Shown one piece after another: positions 56,505 to 64,000 of a stretch of DNA of 64,000 nt (position 1 is its first letter; every line of letters begins with the position of its first letter). Source of the DNA: an uncultured Gammaproteobacteria bacterium (GTDB taxonomy: Bacteria > Pseudomonadota > Gammaproteobacteria > Steroidobacterales > XN24). Made by a program: the position numbers and the translations under genes. The stretch spans positions 1 to 64,000 of the forward strand of contig CALDWW010000011.1 in assembly GCA_937924335.1 (NCBI GenBank), written 5' to 3'. Under the pieces are notes generated by a model. The model made no database searches. It was not told the origin of the DNA and saw nothing but the letters and a program-made list of their open reading frames with translations.

Positions 56505-58031
56505 ATGACAAACAACGCGGCGATGACGCCGGATGTAAGGGAGGTTCACACTCTCATCATCGGTGCCGGCTTTGGCGGTCTGTTGACTGCGATAAAGCTG
56601 AAGGAGGCCGGTATCGACGACTTCGTCATCCTCGAAAAGGATGAAGACGTCGGCGGGACCTGGTGGGCCAACTCCTATCCCGGCTGTGCCTGTGACGTTC
56701 AGTCGCATCTCTATTCCTACTCTTTCGAACCCAACCCTGACTGGTCGCACATGTTTGGTCGGCAGTCCGAAATACACGACTACATGCGGCATTGCGTGGA
56801 AAAATACGGACTGGAGCCGCACATCCGGCTGCGTTGTGAGGTCAGGCGGGCGAGGTACCGGGACTCTGACGGACACTGGCAGGTCGAGGCCACGGATGGG
56901 ACACGCTATCGCGCGAAGTTCATGGTCGCCGCGACAGGTGGGCTAAGCCGGCCCGCTCGTCCGGATATTCCTGGCCTGGACGACTTTCAGGGCGAGATAT
57001 TCCACTCTGCAAGCTGGAATCATGACTACGACCTGAAAGGCAAGCGCGTCGCGGCTATCGGCACCGGCGCAAGCGCCATCCAGTTCGTGCCGGCGATCGC
57101 CGACGATGTCGCGGAACTGTATGTCTACCAGCGGACGCCGCCGTGGATCCTGCCACGCCCCGATCGGCGCATCTCGGCGATCGAAAAGAAGATGTTCCGT
57201 CGCTTCCCGTTCACCCAGAAGATCTTCCGCACGATCCTTTACTGGCGGCTGGAGTCCCGTGCTCTCGTATTCACGGTATTCCCCTGGATGAGCCGCATGA
57301 TCGAATGGCTCGGTCGGCGCCACATACGCAAGAGCATCTCGGACCCGCACCTGCGCATGCAGGTGGTTCCCGATTACCCGGCAGGTTGCAAGCGCGTGCT
57401 GCTGTCAGACGACTACTACCCGGCGCTGACGCGTAACAACGTCCATCTGGTGACACGCCGGATCCGCGAAATTACTGCCAACGGGGTCCTGACAACCGAC
57501 GGCGCAGAATACAAGGTCGATGCGATCATCCTCGGTACCGGGTTCCAGGCCACGCGGCCCTTGCCGGAAGGCATGATCATTGGTCGACAGGGTCTGGACA
57601 TCACACAGCGTTGGCAGGGCGGCCTGGAGGCTTACAAGGGGATCAGCGTTTCCGGATTTCCCAACCTCTTTATCCTGGCGGGGCCGAACACCGGGCTTGG
57701 CCATAACTCAGTGATCTTCATGCTCGAGGCGGAGGTCCATTACGTGATGGACTGCATGAGAATCATGCGAGAGAAAGGGTTCGACACGCTCGAGATTCGC
57801 CGTGACGTCGAGGCGAAGTACAACCGGCGTCTGCAGCGCCGTTTGGGGCGGACCATCTGGGCCAGCGGTTGCCGCAGCTGGTATCTGGATGAGAACGGCA
57901 AGAACACTACGTTGTGGCCGGGCTTCACGGTCGAGTACTGGTCGCGTACCAGGAAGTTTGATCCCGGCGACTATGTCGCATTGACGGGCGGTGAGCTTGA
58001 CGGGTCAGACGACGCGGCGGAAGCGGCCTAG
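56505..58031 (+). CDS. Flavin-dependent (Baeyer-Villiger-type) monooxygenase
   Basis: This cytosolic FAD/NADPH enzyme of 508 aa inserts oxygen into ketones or related substrates. The FAD dinucleotide motif is GAGFGG (20-25). The BVMO fingerprint FxGxxxHxxxW is visible in FQGEIFHSASW. The NADPH motif is AAIGTGASAIQFVP, and the late motif is GTGFQATRPLPEGM. ATG 56505 fits the MTNNAAMTPDVREVHTLIIG start. Such enzymes can act on steroids or cyclic ketones. The WS/DGAT, sulfotransferase and hydrolase neighbours suggest lipid or hydrophobic compound metabolism, which is inference. Confidence 0.9.
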   Translation: MTNNAAMTPDVREVHTLIIGAGFGGLLTAIKLKEAGIDDFVILEKDEDVGGTWWANSYPGCACDVQSHLYSYSFEPNPDWSHMFGRQSEIHDYMRHCVEKYGLEPHIRLRCEVRRARYRDSDGHWQVEATDGTRYRAKFMVAATGGLSRPARPDIPGLDDFQGEIFHSASWNHDYDLKGKRVAAIGTGASAIQFVPAIADDVAELYVYQRTPPWILPRPDRRISAIEKKMFRRFPFTQKIFRTILYWRLESRALVFTVFPWMSRMIEWLGRRHIRKSISDPHLRMQVVPDYPAGCKRVLLSDDYYPALTRNNVHLVTRRIREITANGVLTTDGAEYKVDAIILGTGFQATRPLPEGMIIGRQGLDITQRWQGGLEAYKGISVSGFPNLFILAGPNTGLGHNSVIFMLEAEVHYVMDCMRIMREKGFDTLEIRRDVEAKYNRRLQRRLGRTIWASGCRSWYLDENGKNTTLWPGFTVEYWSRTRKFDPGDYVALTGGELDGSDDAAEAA

Positions 58032-58165
58032 ACGAACGTAGCCGGAATCCGGACCGGGGGCCCCGGCTTACTGTCCGCTGGATGTGTCGCCCAAAAGCTT
58101 CGCGCAGGGACGCCGTCGTAGACTGTACAGAGCAATTGCTCATCTGGCGTATTCAGGACACCAGG

Positions 58166-58681
58166 ATGGAAACCTACTCAAACTGCGGATCGCCCGACGC
58201 AAGTGCCCGGTGCGGTCCACTCGCTTGGCTCAGCTGCCTGTTGCTCCTGGCGACCGGGTGTGACCGAGGCGCCCACATGGCGGCAGATGGTGTCGGGACG
58301 GGCGCCGCCGCACGCCCGGAATCGATTGCTCCGACGGATGCGGGGCCGACCTCAGCCTGGGTGACCGGCACGGTTTTCTATCGACAGAGAGTCGCTTTGC
58401 CCCCCGAAACCATCGTCACGGTCAGGCTCGTTGACGTCTCCCGGGCTGATGCCGCCGCCATCGTGCTCGCCGAGAAGGCACTGGCCACCCAGGGGAGACA
58501 GGTGCCAATCCCCTTCGAGCTCTCCTACGACGCCGCCCGTATCGATCCACGTTTTGCGTATCAGATTGAGGCGAGGATCAACCACGGGGATGAACTTCTT
58601 TTCATCAGCACGGGGTCCTTCCCGGTCATCACCCGTGGAAATCCCGCGACCATCGCAGTGCGGGTGGATCAGGTGCGATGA
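58166..58681 (+). CDS. YbaY-like lipoprotein
   Basis: The precursor has a lipoprotein signal ending in LLATGC. Its mature part carries a YbaY/YscW-type beta domain: VTGTVFYRQRVALPPETIVT, VRLVDVSRADAAA, FELSYDAARIDPRFAYQIEA and LLFISTGSFPVITRGNP. In E. coli YbaY is an outer-membrane lipoprotein of unclear role; YscW is a pilotin for type III secretion. No type III secretion gene is visible here. It is 171 aa. Confidence 0.78.
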   Translation: METYSNCGSPDASARCGPLAWLSCLLLLATGCDRGAHMAADGVGTGAAARPESIAPTDAGPTSAWVTGTVFYRQRVALPPETIVTVRLVDVSRADAAAIVLAEKALATQGRQVPIPFELSYDAARIDPRFAYQIEARINHGDELLFISTGSFPVITRGNPATIAVRVDQVR

Positions 58682-58828
58682 TGCGCTTCACGAGGCAGAT
58701 CTCACCCCGATGTCACGTCGACAGTCGATTGATTGCAGGACGGCGGTGGCGTAGAGGTCTGCCAATGATCTGGTTTTCAGGCGGGCTCGCCTAACACCGC
58801 GGTCATTATTGCCGCTGGAACTGTTTCG

Positions 58829-60580
58829 ATGGCATCAGAAACCGACTCGGATTCGATTCTCGCCCGTGCCGAGACGCTCATCACCGAAGGGCGATCCGAC
58901 CAGGCCTGGGAAGTACTGAGGGGGCTGCTGTCCAGCGATTCCCAAGACGTGGGTGTGCTCAAAGCGGCTGGCAGGGTGCTCAATAATCTGGGTCGAATTG
59001 ACGAAGCCGCAGATGCCCTCGGGCGAGCCGTCCGACTCGCCCCCGCGGACGGGCATGCACACGCCATCCTCGGCCACGTCCTTGCTCGCCAGGGTGATGA
59101 TCCGGGCGCCGAAGCCAGTTGGCGTCGGGCTTTGCAACTGGATCCGGATCAGCCGCAAGCATTGAAAGGACTTGCCAGGCTATGCGCAAGGTCCGGTCGC
59201 ATGCAGGAGGCCGTATCTTGCCTTGAGAACGTGTCCGCCTCTGCACCCGAAGATGCAGACAACTGGCTCAATCTGGCCGAGCTGTACCAGTTCCTCGAAA
59301 GCCCCGGACAGGCGGAGGCCGCGTTCAGGCAGGTCATCGGCCGGGAGCCTGATCGTGTCGATGCCCATGCCGGGCTGGCGAAACTGCTGTTCTCCGGAGG
59401 TGCAACAAGACGGGCCGCGACGGCCTTCCGGCGCGCCCTGGAGTTGGATCCGGACCAGGCAGAGCTGGCTGCCGGGCTGGCGGTCTGCCTGGACGTGTTC
59501 GGGGAGAGACCCGAAGGTCTTGCGCTGCTGGAGCGCTGGCTGAGTTCCAACACAGGAGGACCGGCCGTGGACTATGCTGCCGGTCGGCTACTGCTCGGAC
59601 TGGGCAAGGAACAGGAGGCTCTCGAAAGCCTGCAGCGGGCGACGGGTTCGGAAGATCCACGCTGGCATCGAAATCCAGCGGCGTGGTACTGGTTGGGCGC
59701 CGTCCTGGACCGGCTGGCTCGTCACGAAGAGGCGTTCGATGCCTGGACACAGGCGAACACGCTGAAACCGGCCCGGTTCGACACCGACGAGTTTCGACGC
59801 CGGGTATCGGCCATAGCTTCGGCACCGTGGAAATCCGCTGCGGGCCGAGAGGCCATAGAGGGGGGTGTGGACAGGCCGCGTCCAGTGTTTATCGTCGGCA
59901 TGCCCCGGTCAGGCACGACGCTGGTCGAGCAAATCCTGGCGTGTCATCCGCAGGTTCAGCCTGGTGGCGAGCGACTGGATCTGGAGGAGATCGCGCGGCA
60001 GATGTGGGCAGATCAGGAGAGGCTCGAGCCTGCCAGTGAGGCTGAGGCTCAAGGGCTGTGCGGAGAGTGGATGAAGTCCTACGGTCCGGTACGCGAGGGA
60101 CATACGCGGTTCACGGACAAATACCCCGGAAACTTCATGCACGTCGGCCTGGTTGCCCGTCTCATGCCAGACGCGTTCGTGGTCTGGTGCCGCCGCGATC
60201 CCGGCGACACCGCGCTGTCCATCTACGCAAACGACTTCAACAGGACTCTCCTACCATGGGCCACTCGTCTGGAGCACATTGCAGAAGTGTGGAAGGCCCA
60301 GGAGCAGCTCATGAGTTACTGGAGGCGCGTCCTGGACCTGCCGATTCTTGATGTCTGCTACGAGGCTCTGGTTGAGGATCCGGAGGGCCAGGTGCGGCGT
60401 CTGCTCGAGTTTCTGAAGCTGCCCTGGGAACCTGCCTGCCTGCGGTTTCACGAGAACGCCAGGCTGGCCAACACCGCCAGCTTCGACCAGGTAAGACAGC
60501 CGCTCTACACAACAGCGATCGGCCGGCATCTCCGGTTTGGCGACCGGCTCAAAGCTTTCTTCGAGGCGGTCGCCGACTGA
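58829..60580 (+). CDS. TPR-containing sulfotransferase
   Basis: This 583 aa protein has about seven to eight TPR repeats (residues 1-300; LGHVLARQGDDPGAEASWRR, NLAELYQFLESPGQAEAAFR and others). A sulfotransferase domain follows: the PAPS-binding P-loop FIVGMPRSGTTLVEQILACH near 355, then a FTDKYPGNFMHVGLV segment and RRDPGDTALSIYANDF (3'-phosphate loop). It transfers sulfate from PAPS to an unknown acceptor. The PAPS source could be the fused sulfurylase/kinase at 7.1 kb. It is soluble, with no signal peptide. It converges with rpiA. Confidence 0.9.
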   Translation: MASETDSDSILARAETLITEGRSDQAWEVLRGLLSSDSQDVGVLKAAGRVLNNLGRIDEAADALGRAVRLAPADGHAHAILGHVLARQGDDPGAEASWRRALQLDPDQPQALKGLARLCARSGRMQEAVSCLENVSASAPEDADNWLNLAELYQFLESPGQAEAAFRQVIGREPDRVDAHAGLAKLLFSGGATRRAATAFRRALELDPDQAELAAGLAVCLDVFGERPEGLALLERWLSSNTGGPAVDYAAGRLLLGLGKEQEALESLQRATGSEDPRWHRNPAAWYWLGAVLDRLARHEEAFDAWTQANTLKPARFDTDEFRRRVSAIASAPWKSAAGREAIEGGVDRPRPVFIVGMPRSGTTLVEQILACHPQVQPGGERLDLEEIARQMWADQERLEPASEAEAQGLCGEWMKSYGPVREGHTRFTDKYPGNFMHVGLVARLMPDAFVVWCRRDPGDTALSIYANDFNRTLLPWATRLEHIAEVWKAQEQLMSYWRRVLDLPILDVCYEALVEDPEGQVRRLLEFLKLPWEPACLRFHENARLANTASFDQVRQPLYTTAIGRHLRFGDRLKAFFEAVAD

Positions 60581-60599
60581 AGAACCCGCAGCTGCACTG

Positions 60600-61256
60600 T
60601 TAGCGCAGTATCTTCCGGACGCCGTCCGTACCGGCAATCAGCAACACATCGGCGGGGCGCTGCGCGAATATGCCGACGGACACGACGCCGGTGATGTCAT
60701 TGATCTGCGACTCCATCGTTGGCGGATCGACGATCCTCAGGTTGTGGACATCGAGGATGTGGTTGCCGTTATCGGTTACAAAGTCTTTGCGCCAGACCGG
60801 CTGCCCGCCCATCCCGACCAATCTGTTCGCGACCAGGGCACGTGCCATCGGTATCACTTCCACGGGCAACGGAAATTCACCAAGGACATCCACGAGCTTG
60901 CTGTCGTCGACAATGCAGACGAATCTTGCTGACGCCGCGGCAACTATCTTCTCTCGCGTCAGGGCCCCGCCGCCGCCCTTGATCAGCTGAAGGTGTTCGT
61001 TGGCCTCGTCGGCACCGTCGACGTATACGTCCAGAGGTTGGGCGTCGTTCAGGTCCAGCAAGGGCACACCGAGGGCGTTCAGGCGCTCGGTGGAAGCGTC
61101 GGAACTGGACACAGCACCCTCGACCCTATCCTTGACCTGCGCAAGTGCGTCGATAAAGCAATTGACGGTGCTTCCTGTGCCGACGCCGACGATTCCGTGG
61201 GTTACAAATTCCAGAGCGGCCTGAGCAGCCGCGGCTTTCTTCTCTGCCTGGTCCAT
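60600..61256 (-). CDS. rpiA: Ribose-5-phosphate isomerase A
   Basis: RpiA interconverts ribose 5-phosphate and ribulose 5-phosphate. Motifs are [80 protein letters not shown] and [10 protein letters not shown]. It is 218 aa from ATG 61256, one residue from E. coli RpiA. It converges with the sulfotransferase gene. Confidence 0.96.
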   Translation of the reverse strand: MDQAEKKAAAAQAALEFVTHGIVGVGTGSTVNCFIDALAQVKDRVEGAVSSSDASTERLNALGVPLLDLNDAQPLDVYVDGADEANEHLQLIKGGGGALTREKIVAAASARFVCIVDDSKLVDVLGEFPLPVEVIPMARALVANRLVGMGGQPVWRKDFVTDNGNHILDVHNLRIVDPPTMESQINDITGVVSVGIFAQRPADVLLIAGTDGVRKILR

Positions 61257-61300
61257 TTTCAGTCGATCCCCCGCGACACGTGCACTTTCAATGCTAGTAC

Positions 61301-61340
61301 AAAAAAAAACGGGCCGTTCCAGGAACGGCCCGTTTCTTTT
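61301..61340 (-). terminator. Bidirectional intrinsic terminator after the histone-like gene
   Basis: AAACGGGCCGTT (61307-61318) pairs with AACGGCCCGTTT (61324-61335) over a CCAGG loop: 12 perfect base pairs. On the minus strand the nine As at 61301-61309 give a strong U tail, so it ends the histone-like gene. The plus strand also has TTTCTTTT. Confidence 0.85.
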
Positions 61341-61362
61341 CTCGGTCGTCGAGACCGGCAGA

Positions 61363-61887
61363 CTACCTCTTGCGTGAAGTCTTCTTCCGGGACGCAGCTT
61401 TCTTCCGGGAAGCAGGCTTCTTCTTCGCGACGGCCTTCTTCCTTGCAGGTCTCTTCTTCGCAGCAGCCTTCTTCTTGGCAACCTTTTTCTTAGCGACCTT
61501 CTTCTTGGTCGCTTTCTTGCGGGTAGCAGCCTTTTTCTTAGCAACCTTCTTCCTGGTCGCTTTCTTACGGGTAGCGGTCTTCTTCTTCGCTACCTTCTTC
61601 TTAGCGACCTTCTTCCTGGTCGCCTTCTTCTTCGCTACCTTTTTCTTAGCAACCTTCTTCCTGGCCGCCTTCTTGCGAGTCGCCTTCTTGCGAGTCGCAG
61701 TCTTCTTCTTGGTCGCGGCGCGTTTCTTCGTTGCAGCCTTCTTCTTGGCTGCCGGCCGCTTCTTCGCTGCCGTCTTGCGCGCCACCTTCCTCTTCGCTGC
61801 AGGTTTCTTTGCAGCAGCCTTACGTCTTACCGGCGCCTTCTTCTTTTTGGCGGCCGTTTTTTTCTTGGACGCAGCCCGTTTAGCCAT
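61363..61887 (-). CDS. Lys/Ala-rich histone H1-like DNA-binding protein, 174 aa
   Basis: After [20 protein letters not shown] the protein is almost only Lys, Ala, Arg, Thr, Val and Pro, in repeated modules such as [11 protein letters not shown] and [16 protein letters not shown]. It is a strongly basic, disordered, histone-H1-like protein (similar in style to AlgP or chlamydial Hc proteins). Such proteins bind DNA non-specifically, often for nucleoid compaction or regulation. GGAG precedes the ATG at 61887; an upstream in-frame start adds a non-homologous 21 aa. The opposite strand is C/T-rich and gives a false hydrophobic frame. It has its own terminator. Confidence 0.85.
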   Translation of the reverse strand: MAKRAASKKKTAAKKKKAPVRRKAAAKKPAAKRKVARKTAAKKRPAAKKKAATKKRAATKKKTATRKKATRKKAARKKVAKKKVAKKKATRKKVAKKKVAKKKTATRKKATRKKVAKKKAATRKKATKKKVAKKKVAKKKAAAKKRPARKKAVAKKKPASRKKAASRKKTSRKR

Positions 61888-62079
61888 GATCATCTCCGTG
61901 TTTGGGGGTTCGCGGATGAGTATATACAACAGTGTTGAAATTTCCACCAACGCGAAGCGCGTGCGACACGCGTTTGCGCCGACTTCCGGGCGGCGATTTG
62001 TTTGACGCCTGACACTTCGGCCAAAGCCGTCTTCGCAGGAGAGTCATCGCGAAAGAATTTGCGCCGGACCACAGCCTTG

Positions 62080-62544
62080 TTATCGGAGCGAGTTGATGAA
62101 CTTCCAGTGCTTCTTCTCGATCGGCATGACCGATAGTCTGTTGCCGCGAGCTAACAAGCGGAAATCCGCCAATTGTCTATCTGCGTAGGACTTTAGCGTC
62201 TTCAACGTAATCGGTTCACGAAACTTCTCGACCAGGGTCACGTTAACCATGAACCATCTCGGAGCTTGCGGGTCGCTCTTTGGATCGAAGTGCTTGTCCG
62301 TCGGGTCGAATGCCGTGTGGTCCGGATACGCTTCCTTTGAAATTTTTATTATTCCGACGATACCCGGTTCGGCACAGCTTGAGTGATAGAAAAAGCCCAG
62401 CTCGCCTTTGCGCATTTCATCACGCATGAAATTGCGCGCCTGATAGTTTCTCACTCCGTCCCAGTGTTCCGTCTTGCGTGGCATTTTTTCGAGCGCTTCG
62501 ATACTGAATTCGTTTGGCTCGGATTTGAACAGCCAGTAGTTCAT
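62080..62544 (-). CDS. EVE-domain protein
   Basis: This 154 aa soluble protein is a single EVE domain: MNYWLFKSEPNEFSIEALEK, HWDGVRNYQARNFMRDEMRK, LGFFYHSSCAEPGIVGIIKI and RWFMVNVTLVEKF. EVE proteins (thymocyte nuclear protein 1 in animals) recognise modified bases. In bacteria they can be part of defence, but a stand-alone gene near zapA-fau in gammaproteobacteria is a common housekeeping setting. The modified-base ligand here is unknown. It is on the same strand as fau. Confidence 0.9.
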   Translation of the reverse strand: MNYWLFKSEPNEFSIEALEKMPRKTEHWDGVRNYQARNFMRDEMRKGELGFFYHSSCAEPGIVGIIKISKEAYPDHTAFDPTDKHFDPKSDPQAPRWFMVNVTLVEKFREPITLKTLKSYADRQLADFRLLARGNRLSVMPIEKKHWKFINSLR

Positions 62545-62587
62545 GTCTGGTACCCCCTAATCTTGGTCGAGCTGGGTGCGAAGCCGC

Positions 62588-63166
62588 CTATGGTAGATAG
62601 GCGTGCTTCTCTGTGATGACGACGCTCATCGGAACGTCCCACTCGGCAGCGCCGACGTCAGCCACACGCTGACACTCGAAAGCGATGCCTACAAGGTCGG
62701 GGCGGACGCGCGTCGAATCGCGCATGAACTCAAAGCAACGGTCGTAGTATCCACCGCCCATGCCGAGTCGCCGGCCGGAATCGTCGAACCCGACCATCGG
62801 CGCCAGAACCACATCGATGCTCTTCGGATTGATGTACGTTGTCGGACCGGCGATGGGTTGATGGATGCCGAAGCGGTTTCGTTGCAGCCGGTCACCAGTC
62901 TGGAAGGCTGCAAATCTCATGCTGCCGTCCGGCGGGTGCCCGATGACCGGAAGGAAAAAGCGCTTGTCCGGATCCGCGTCGAACAGCGCAGACAGGTCCG
63001 GTTCCCCGTCAAACGGCAGGTATGCAGCTACCGTACTGGCACGAACGTATCGTGACAGGCGGCGGATGCGGGCAACGATGGCCGCTTCCGCGCGACGGCG
63101 CCTGCCCGCTGCCAGTGAACGGCGCTCCGCTCTGAGCCGGCCACGGAGATCATGTCTGGATTCCAT
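62588..63166 (-). CDS. fau: 5-formyltetrahydrofolate cyclo-ligase
   Basis: This enzyme converts 5-formyl-THF to 5,10-methenyl-THF with ATP. Visible motifs are MESRHDLRGRLRAERRSLAA, VAAYLPFDGEPDLSALF and the catalytic region VLAPMVGFDDSGRRLGMGGG with YYDR. ATG 63166 gives 192 aa, near E. coli YgfA (182 aa). Upstream frames that extend further overlap the 6S RNA. The zapA-6S RNA-fau order is classical in gammaproteobacteria. Confidence 0.92.
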   Translation of the reverse strand: MESRHDLRGRLRAERRSLAAGRRRRAEAAIVARIRRLSRYVRASTVAAYLPFDGEPDLSALFDADPDKRFFLPVIGHPPDGSMRFAAFQTGDRLQRNRFGIHQPIAGPTTYINPKSIDVVLAPMVGFDDSGRRLGMGGGYYDRCFEFMRDSTRVRPDLVGIAFECQRVADVGAAEWDVPMSVVITEKHAYLP

Positions 63167-63179
63167 CTTCGAGGGATAA

Positions 63180-63375
63180 GGTCGACGTCTCCCGCCTGTG
63201 CCGTCATAGGCCATTGCTCTCGAGCCAGAGCAAAAAGTGGGGCCGGCCGTGGCACTTAAGGCTTTCCGCACTACGCGGTCATGCTCAATGTTACCGACAG
63301 AACATGGCCCCAAGGTTGAAAAATAGGGACGAGAGTTTCCCGGCCCGTGTCGAACACTGCAGGAGACGCCGAACT
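63180..63375 (-). ncRNA. ssrS: 6S RNA
   Basis: 6S RNA mimics an open promoter and binds sigma-70 RNA polymerase. It lies on the minus strand between zapA and fau, its normal place. The ends can pair: GGCGTCTCCTGC (plus complement 63359-63370) with GCGGGAGACGTC (complement 63184-63195), 12 bp with two wobbles, giving the closing stem of a ~190-nt rod. The conserved central part GAGCATGACC...GAAAGCCTTAAG is similar to E. coli GAGCATGCTC...GAAGCCTTAA. The exact ends are estimated. fau may be co-transcribed. Confidence 0.85.
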
Positions 63376-63394
63376 GTTAAAAAGCTGAGAGCGT

Positions 63395-63703
63395 TCAGAG
63401 CTCGAGTTGCTTGCCTGACTCCAGGGCCGATTCAACTCGCTCGCGCATCGACTTGATGCGTATGCCTAGACCTTCATCCATCAATTCATCCTGGCTACGC
63501 GCGCCCAGGAGTTCGTTAGCCAGGTTGAGTGCAGTCATCACAGCGATCCTGTCCAGACCGACGACCTTGCCGGTGTCCCGTATCTGCCGCATCTTCGCAT
63601 TGAGAAACTCCGCGGCATTCAACAGCTCATTGCGTTCACTTGCAGGACAGGCGAACTGGTACTCCTTCTCGAGGATCCGCACGCTTACCTGGGCCATATC
63701 CAT
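63395..63703 (-). CDS. zapA: Cell division protein ZapA
   Basis: ZapA bundles FtsZ filaments at midcell. The N-terminal globular domain has VSVRILEKEYQFACPASERN and LNAAEFLNAKMRQIRDTGKV, followed by VVGLDRIAVMTALNLANELL and a C-terminal coiled coil. It is 102 aa from ATG 63703, which has AGGTGG upstream; a GTG three codons earlier overlaps the zapB-like gene and is also possible. It is followed by the 6S RNA gene. Confidence 0.93.
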   Translation of the reverse strand: MDMAQVSVRILEKEYQFACPASERNELLNAAEFLNAKMRQIRDTGKVVGLDRIAVMTALNLANELLGARSQDELMDEGLGIRIKSMRERVESALESGKQLEL

Positions 63704-63704
63704 A

Positions 63705-63935
63705 TCAGCCACCTGTTTCCATCGCCTTGAGGCGCCCGATCATCGCTTCGACACGGGCTCTGACCTGCTCGTTCTTCTGCAGCAAGTTAGCGCGGTCGGC
63801 CATCAAGGAGTCCTGTCGCTGCTTAAGCGACCGATTCTCTTCCTTCAGTTGCTGGCACACACCAACCAACTCGTCGAGTCTCGATTCGAGTCGCTTCAGT
63901 TCCAGCTCAAAAGCCTGCATCGGGTTGTCACTCAT
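63705..63935 (-). CDS. ZapB-like coiled-coil protein (TIGR02449 family)
   Basis: This 76 aa protein is one long coiled coil (FELELKRLESRLDELVGVCQ, then KEENRSLKQRQDSLMADRAN). It is typical of the TIGR02449 family found directly before zapA in gammaproteobacteria. ZapB in E. coli works with ZapA at the Z ring, and a similar job is likely. Its stop lies 1 bp from the chosen zapA ATG. The last 65 bp of the window are the upstream region, with nothing recognised. Confidence 0.85.
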   Translation of the reverse strand: MSDNPMQAFELELKRLESRLDELVGVCQQLKEENRSLKQRQDSLMADRANLLQKNEQVRARVEAMIGRLKAMETGG

Positions 63936-64000
63936 AGCCTGAATGGTAAGCGGTGCTTGCGAGGGCGGTCAATCGAAGCAGTCAGGCCAGTGTGCTGGGA

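Noticed and set aside
47862..60580. An integrated prophage or island after tRNA-Gln
   Set aside because: No integrase, recombinase, transposase or phage structural gene is seen, so only a scar and an accessory region are claimed.
61490..61720. Short tandem DNA repeats resembling an array
   Set aside because: The repeats are coding modules of the Lys/Ala-rich gene, without constant-length unique spacers, so they are not a CRISPR array.
61370..62005. Plus-strand frame with a highly hydrophobic Phe/Leu/Ala-rich product
   Set aside because: It is the antisense of the Lys/Ala-rich histone-like gene; the AAG-rich codons read as CTT on the other strand. The minus-strand gene has a good RBS and terminator.
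62588..63313. Longer fau start upstream at 63214 or 63313
   Set aside because: These starts would run through the 6S RNA and its closing stem; the family sequence begins at the ATG at 63166.

Overview
The window is a chromosomal segment of a high-GC gammaproteobacterium. The evidence is gene order: miaB-ybeZ-ybeY-ybeX-lnt, leuS-lptE, holA-nadD-rsfS-rlmH, maf-rng-yhdP-nit-tldD, purEK, darP/pmbA, rpe-trpG/crp-coq7, rplM-rpsI and zapB-like-zapA-6S RNA-fau are all blocks known from gammaproteobacteria. The TPR sulfotransferase, the TolB-like/TPR membrane protein with an N-terminal FFEELKRRNV segment, the WS/DGAT and the Baeyer-Villiger-type monooxygenase suggest an environmental, perhaps Woeseiaceae- or Steroidobacter-like lineage. 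That placement is inference.

Layout. 1-3.4 kb: end of a 5'-nucleotidase gene, a cupin, a secreted gamma-glutamyltransferase and a membrane protein. 3.5-8.8 kb: uvrA and ssb divergent, then a fused ATP sulfurylase/APS kinase. 8.9-17.1 kb: a mostly overlapping run for tRNA modification, RNA metabolism, lipoprotein acylation, leucyl-tRNA synthetase and LptE. 17.1-20.9 kb: a block between lptE and holA, which are adjacent in E. coli. It holds an HExxH protein, a zinc-ribbon protein, a LEA-type lipoprotein, a HIT protein, a MerC-like membrane protein, Zur and an M23 peptidase, with two Zur-box-like sites. 21.1-32.0 kb: replication, NAD, ribosome and rRNA genes, RNase G, YhdP, a nitrilase-family amidase and TldD. 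32.1-46.2 kb: an AAA-FHA protein, purK/purE, darP, a cysteine-desulfurase-like protein, pmbA, a YihY protein, purC, djlA, rpe, trpG, crp, coq7 and a GlcF-like protein. 46.5-47.9 kb: a 2Fe-2S protein, rplM-rpsI and tRNA-Gln(CTG).

At the tRNA, a 58-bp direct repeat copies the tRNA 3' end plus its terminator 181 bp downstream, around a spacer rich in hairpins. This looks like an attachment-site scar. From 48 to 60.6 kb the content is accessory: an alpha/beta hydrolase, a DUF481 outer-membrane protein, a DUF6940-like protein, the TolB-like/TPR protein, WS/DGAT, a PA2779/PA2778 pair, a monooxygenase, a YbaY-type lipoprotein and a sulfotransferase. The end returns to conserved genes: rpiA, a Lys/Ala-rich histone-like protein, an EVE protein, fau, 6S RNA, zapA and a zapB-like gene.

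The most interesting signal is the candidate zinc-starvation module at 19.07-20.95 kb. Zur lies between a MerC-like membrane protein and an M23 endopeptidase, and each of these has a Zur-box-like palindrome at its start. No CRISPR array, insertion sequence, integrase, rRNA operon or recognisable riboswitch was found.
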